Assembly (NCBI GenBank): GCA_030636065.1
Contig: DAOVXR010000092.1
Span: 1 to 6,967, forward strand
Direction: 5' to 3'
DNA from: Sedimentisphaerales bacterium
GTDB taxonomy: Bacteria; Planctomycetota; Phycisphaerae; Sedimentisphaerales; SM23-30
Length of the DNA stretch: 6,967 nt
Positions 4,891 to 6,967 of this stretch are shown here, one piece after another. A model generated the notes under the pieces. That model had not been told where the DNA came from and did not search any database. It saw only the letters and a program-made list of their open reading frames with translations. Each line of letters starts with the position of its first letter. The first letter of the stretch is position 1. The translations under genes were made by a program, and so were the position numbers.

Positions 4891-6960
4891 TTACATATAC
4901 TTGAATGGTGGTTTTGGTTTTTTCTTTTTTGGTCCCATGCGGCTGCTGATCCTCGTGGTGGCGGCAACAGTACCGACCTCGGCCCTGTCCTGTTCATCTT
5001 TGAGATGCTTGCGGATAAAGTGTTGCTCGATAAGACCGCCGAAGGTACTGGCCATAATATAGAGGTTCAGGCCGGAGGGAGCGGTATAAAAGAATACCAG
5101 CATCATCACGGGCATCATATACAACATCATTTTCTGTTGCTGAGCCGCCTGGGGGTTCGCGGCGGAAGACATCTTCGACTGAGGTGAGAACTTGGTTTGC
5201 AGGAACATGCCGATACACAATAATATCGGCAGCAGATTGAAGGCATCCACGCCGCCCACCAATGGAATCTGCACCGCCTCGTTTATGCCGAACACAGCAA
5301 GCGGGACCAGCCGGTCCGGAGCCGAGAGATCGTTAAGCCAATGCCAACTCGCCGGCAGCAGGCCCTGATGACGAAGGGCAATATTGGCATCGACCGCGGT
5401 GAATAAGGCTATCCATATAGGAAGCTGCAGAAGCATCGGCAGGCAGCCCAGTATCATATTACCGGCCATGCCCTGGTCCTTATAGACCTCCATAGTGCGC
5501 TTCTGTATCTCTTCCTTATTGCCGGCGTATTTCTGTTTTACTTCCTCGATTTTCGGGCTTAGTTTCTGCATCTTCATCATATTGACCTGGCTCTTTTTGC
5601 TGATGGGATGCAGTGCAAGACGAACCATCAGGACAAGGATAATAATAGCGACGCCATAGTTACCCACAATGCCGTAGATACCCTTCATCATCTTGAAGAT
5701 GAGATAAGTCAGCCAGTTGAAAGAACAAAACGAACAGGAAGGTCGATAAATCAGATTTTCATAGTCCAGACCGGCGCATCGCTCGTCGAAAACTTCTTTG
5801 TCGATTGGGCCGAGGTAAATCTGGAAGTTACATACAAGATCGGATCGGGCCTCCAAAGGCTTTTCCCACTGCAATCGCGTCTGAACGACAATAGTCTCGA
5901 CGGGAGTGATTTTTCCGGCTTTTTCTTCTGTTGCATTGAGGATGGCGGCCGTAACAGGACTGCGGTCGAGCCAGCCGATTTTTTGCTTTGCGCCGGTGGG
6001 CTTGGGACCTAAAGCGGCTGCGAAAAACTTGTTCGATACGGCCAGCCACTGCAAAGTCGCGCCGGTGGGTTTTTCCAGTTGGCCCTTTTCCGGATCCGAC
6101 TGAATTTTCATCAACAGTTCGCGCACAACCTGCGGCTGCCGTTCACGGTCAAGATAGAGGACGACAGCGTTGCGTCTGTCGCTGCGCGGGTCCTCCCGGC
6201 GAAGGCCCAGCGGACCGAAAAACTCTAGCGATTCCACCAACAGCGGTTCAAATGTTTTATTTATGAGGCGAAATGAAAAATCAAGATTGTAGTCGTCCGG
6301 GCCGTAACTGTAGGTCTTGACGACGTCAAGAATCGGCTGGCCGTTCTGGTTCACTATAGTGGCGGTGAAGCTGACGGACTGAACAGGGTTGTCGGAGGTC
6401 GGGGCAAGAGCCGAGGCGGTCATTTTCCAGCAGTTGCCGGATAGATCGAACGCCTCCGCCCGGCCGGCGATCTTCAACACGCCCGACATAAGCGAATAAC
6501 GAACGCGGTCCTGGTCGTCGCGGGCGGGAACCAGCAACGGATAGCCGGTATGCTCATCGGTAATGTTCAGCTTATATTCGCTCAGAAGAACATTACGAAC
6601 CGAGGCACTGCCGGGATCAAGAGTGATCTGCGCCTTGTATCCGCCTTTCCTCTTTTCAAGGTCGCCGAAAACCACCTGTGCCTGCTTTTTCTGTTTTTCC
6701 GACTGTTTTGGCTGAGTGAGCAGCTTCCACGCACCTGCGGCAGGAGCCATCAGCGACGGCTGAACGGCAACCGGGGCACCGTCTCCGGTGGTTAACGCAG
6801 TAGGTACAGTCGTCTGTTGTTGCTGCTGTTGCTGTTGGGAAGTTGGTTCAGGTTGGGACTGTTCGGGGCCGAACCGCTTGCTCATATACCACTGCCAACC
6901 GAACATAATCATCATACACAACAGTACGGCAAGCAACATTCTTTTGAAATCTATGTCCAT
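4891..6960 (-). CDS. yidC: Membrane protein insertase YidC
   Basis: YidC of 689 residues, longer than the E. coli protein (548). It inserts and folds inner-membrane proteins, alone or with SecYEG. TM1 is residues 8-26. A Pro/Gln-rich linker follows, with eight consecutive Gln at 42-49, and then the large periplasmic beta-domain (about 95-395; for example NLDFSFRLINKTFEPL and LQWLAVSNKFFAAAL). The insertase core comprises TM2 with the conserved groove arginine (IIILVLMVRLALHP, R447, matching R366 of E. coli), the cytosolic coiled hairpin (KSQVNMMKMQKLSPKIEEVKQKY), TM3 (GCLPMLLQLPIWIALFTAV), and TM4 to TM5/6 (LLPILLCIGMFLQTKFSP; MMPVMMLVFFYTAPSGLNLYIMAS). The C-terminus is very basic (GPKKKKPKPPFKYM), as in forms that contact the ribosome. 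A CxxC (C409, C412) sits just before TM2. Only seven bases upstream are visible, so the ribosome site and any partner genes (rpmH, rnpA) cannot be judged. Identification is certain. Confidence 0.98.
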   Translation of the reverse strand: MDIDFKRMLLAVLLCMMIMFGWQWYMSKRFGPEQSQPEPTSQQQQQQQQTTVPTALTTGDGAPVAVQPSLMAPAAGAWKLLTQPKQSEKQKKQAQVVFGDLEKRKGGYKAQITLDPGSASVRNVLLSEYKLNITDEHTGYPLLVPARDDQDRVRYSLMSGVLKIAGRAEAFDLSGNCWKMTASALAPTSDNPVQSVSFTATIVNQNGQPILDVVKTYSYGPDDYNLDFSFRLINKTFEPLLVESLEFFGPLGLRREDPRSDRRNAVVLYLDRERQPQVVRELLMKIQSDPEKGQLEKPTGATLQWLAVSNKFFAAALGPKPTGAKQKIGWLDRSPVTAAILNATEEKAGKITPVETIVVQTRLQWEKPLEARSDLVCNFQIYLGPIDKEVFDERCAGLDYENLIYRPSCSFCSFNWLTYLIFKMMKGIYGIVGNYGVAIIILVLMVRLALHPISKKSQVNMMKMQKLSPKIEEVKQKYAGNKEEIQKRTMEVYKDQGMAGNMILGCLPMLLQLPIWIALFTAVDANIALRHQGLLPASWHWLNDLSAPDRLVPLAVFGINEAVQIPLVGGVDAFNLLPILLCIGMFLQTKFSPQSKMSSAANPQAAQQQKMMLYMMPVMMLVFFYTAPSGLNLYIMASTFGGLIEQHFIRKHLKDEQDRAEVGTVAATTRISSRMGPKKKKPKPPFKYM
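6814..6837 (-). repeat. Polyglutamine codon run in yidC
   Basis: Eight consecutive Gln codons (residues 42-49) with mixed CAA and CAG usage lie in the flexible linker between TM1 and the periplasmic domain. Mixed codons suggest the protein run is tolerated or kept rather than being a fresh slippage product. Confidence 0.8.
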
Positions 6961-6967
6961 AATAATC

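Noticed and set aside
4705..5187. 160-codon open frame on the plus strand across the yidC 3' end and the repeat block
   Set aside because: Its residues are low-complexity where they cover the repeats (LYSLLF, PPLTTH) and elsewhere are the mirror of yidC, whose family match is unmistakable.
5608..6012. 134-codon plus-strand frame inside yidC
   Set aside because: It lies wholly antisense to the well-conserved yidC periplasmic domain and TM2; no recognisable domain.
1..6967. A multi-gene defence or otherwise novel system
   Set aside because: The neighbours of the HYExAFE nuclease candidate are hisS and a lipoprotein; there is no partner helicase, methylase, reverse transcriptase, toxin-antitoxin pair or repeat array in the window.

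Overview
This window is a compact stretch of bacterial chromosome: seven protein genes, one of them cut by the left edge, with no gene-free stretch longer than about 110 bases and no RNA gene or CRISPR array that I can see. The best guess for the organism is a planctomycete, perhaps of the Phycisphaerae. The main support is a 198-residue protein carrying the H-Y-E-x-A-F-E signature near its N-terminus, which I remember as the name-giving motif of a family annotated mostly in Planctomycetota. Several starts with weak or no Shine-Dalgarno sequence would fit that. The lineage is an inference from memory, not a search result.

Layout. Two genes run left to right: the C-terminal three quarters of accA (fatty-acid synthesis) and a membrane-anchored thioredoxin-like protein. 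They converge at about 1357-1393 on five genes that run right to left. In transcription order these are yidC (membrane protein insertase), a YkgJ-type cysteine-cluster protein, hisS (histidyl-tRNA synthetase), the HYExAFE protein, and a DUF6528-like beta-propeller lipoprotein. Spacings in the leftward set are 48 to 113 bases, so co-transcription of some or all is possible but not proven.

Most of the window is housekeeping: lipid synthesis, translation and membrane biogenesis. The accessory part is the DUF6528-like gene. It is clearly more AT-rich than its neighbours (about 39% GC in sampled lines, against about 53% in yidC and 60% or more in accA) and is bracketed by two small hairpin elements. 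Both elements begin GTAGGAT and end ACC, and they lie in opposite orientation. With a third GTA(G)-headed hairpin between the ykgJ-like gene and hisS, these look like REP elements of the kind moved by RAYT (TnpA_REP) transposases. No transposase gene lies in the window.

The most interesting protein observations are a probable PD-(D/E)xK nuclease core in the HYExAFE protein, a regular series of histidines in the propeller, a cytosolic C-x2-C-x2-C cluster on the membrane thioredoxin, and a HisRS whose motif 3 lacks the usual arginine. I did not find a multi-gene defence or otherwise novel system here.
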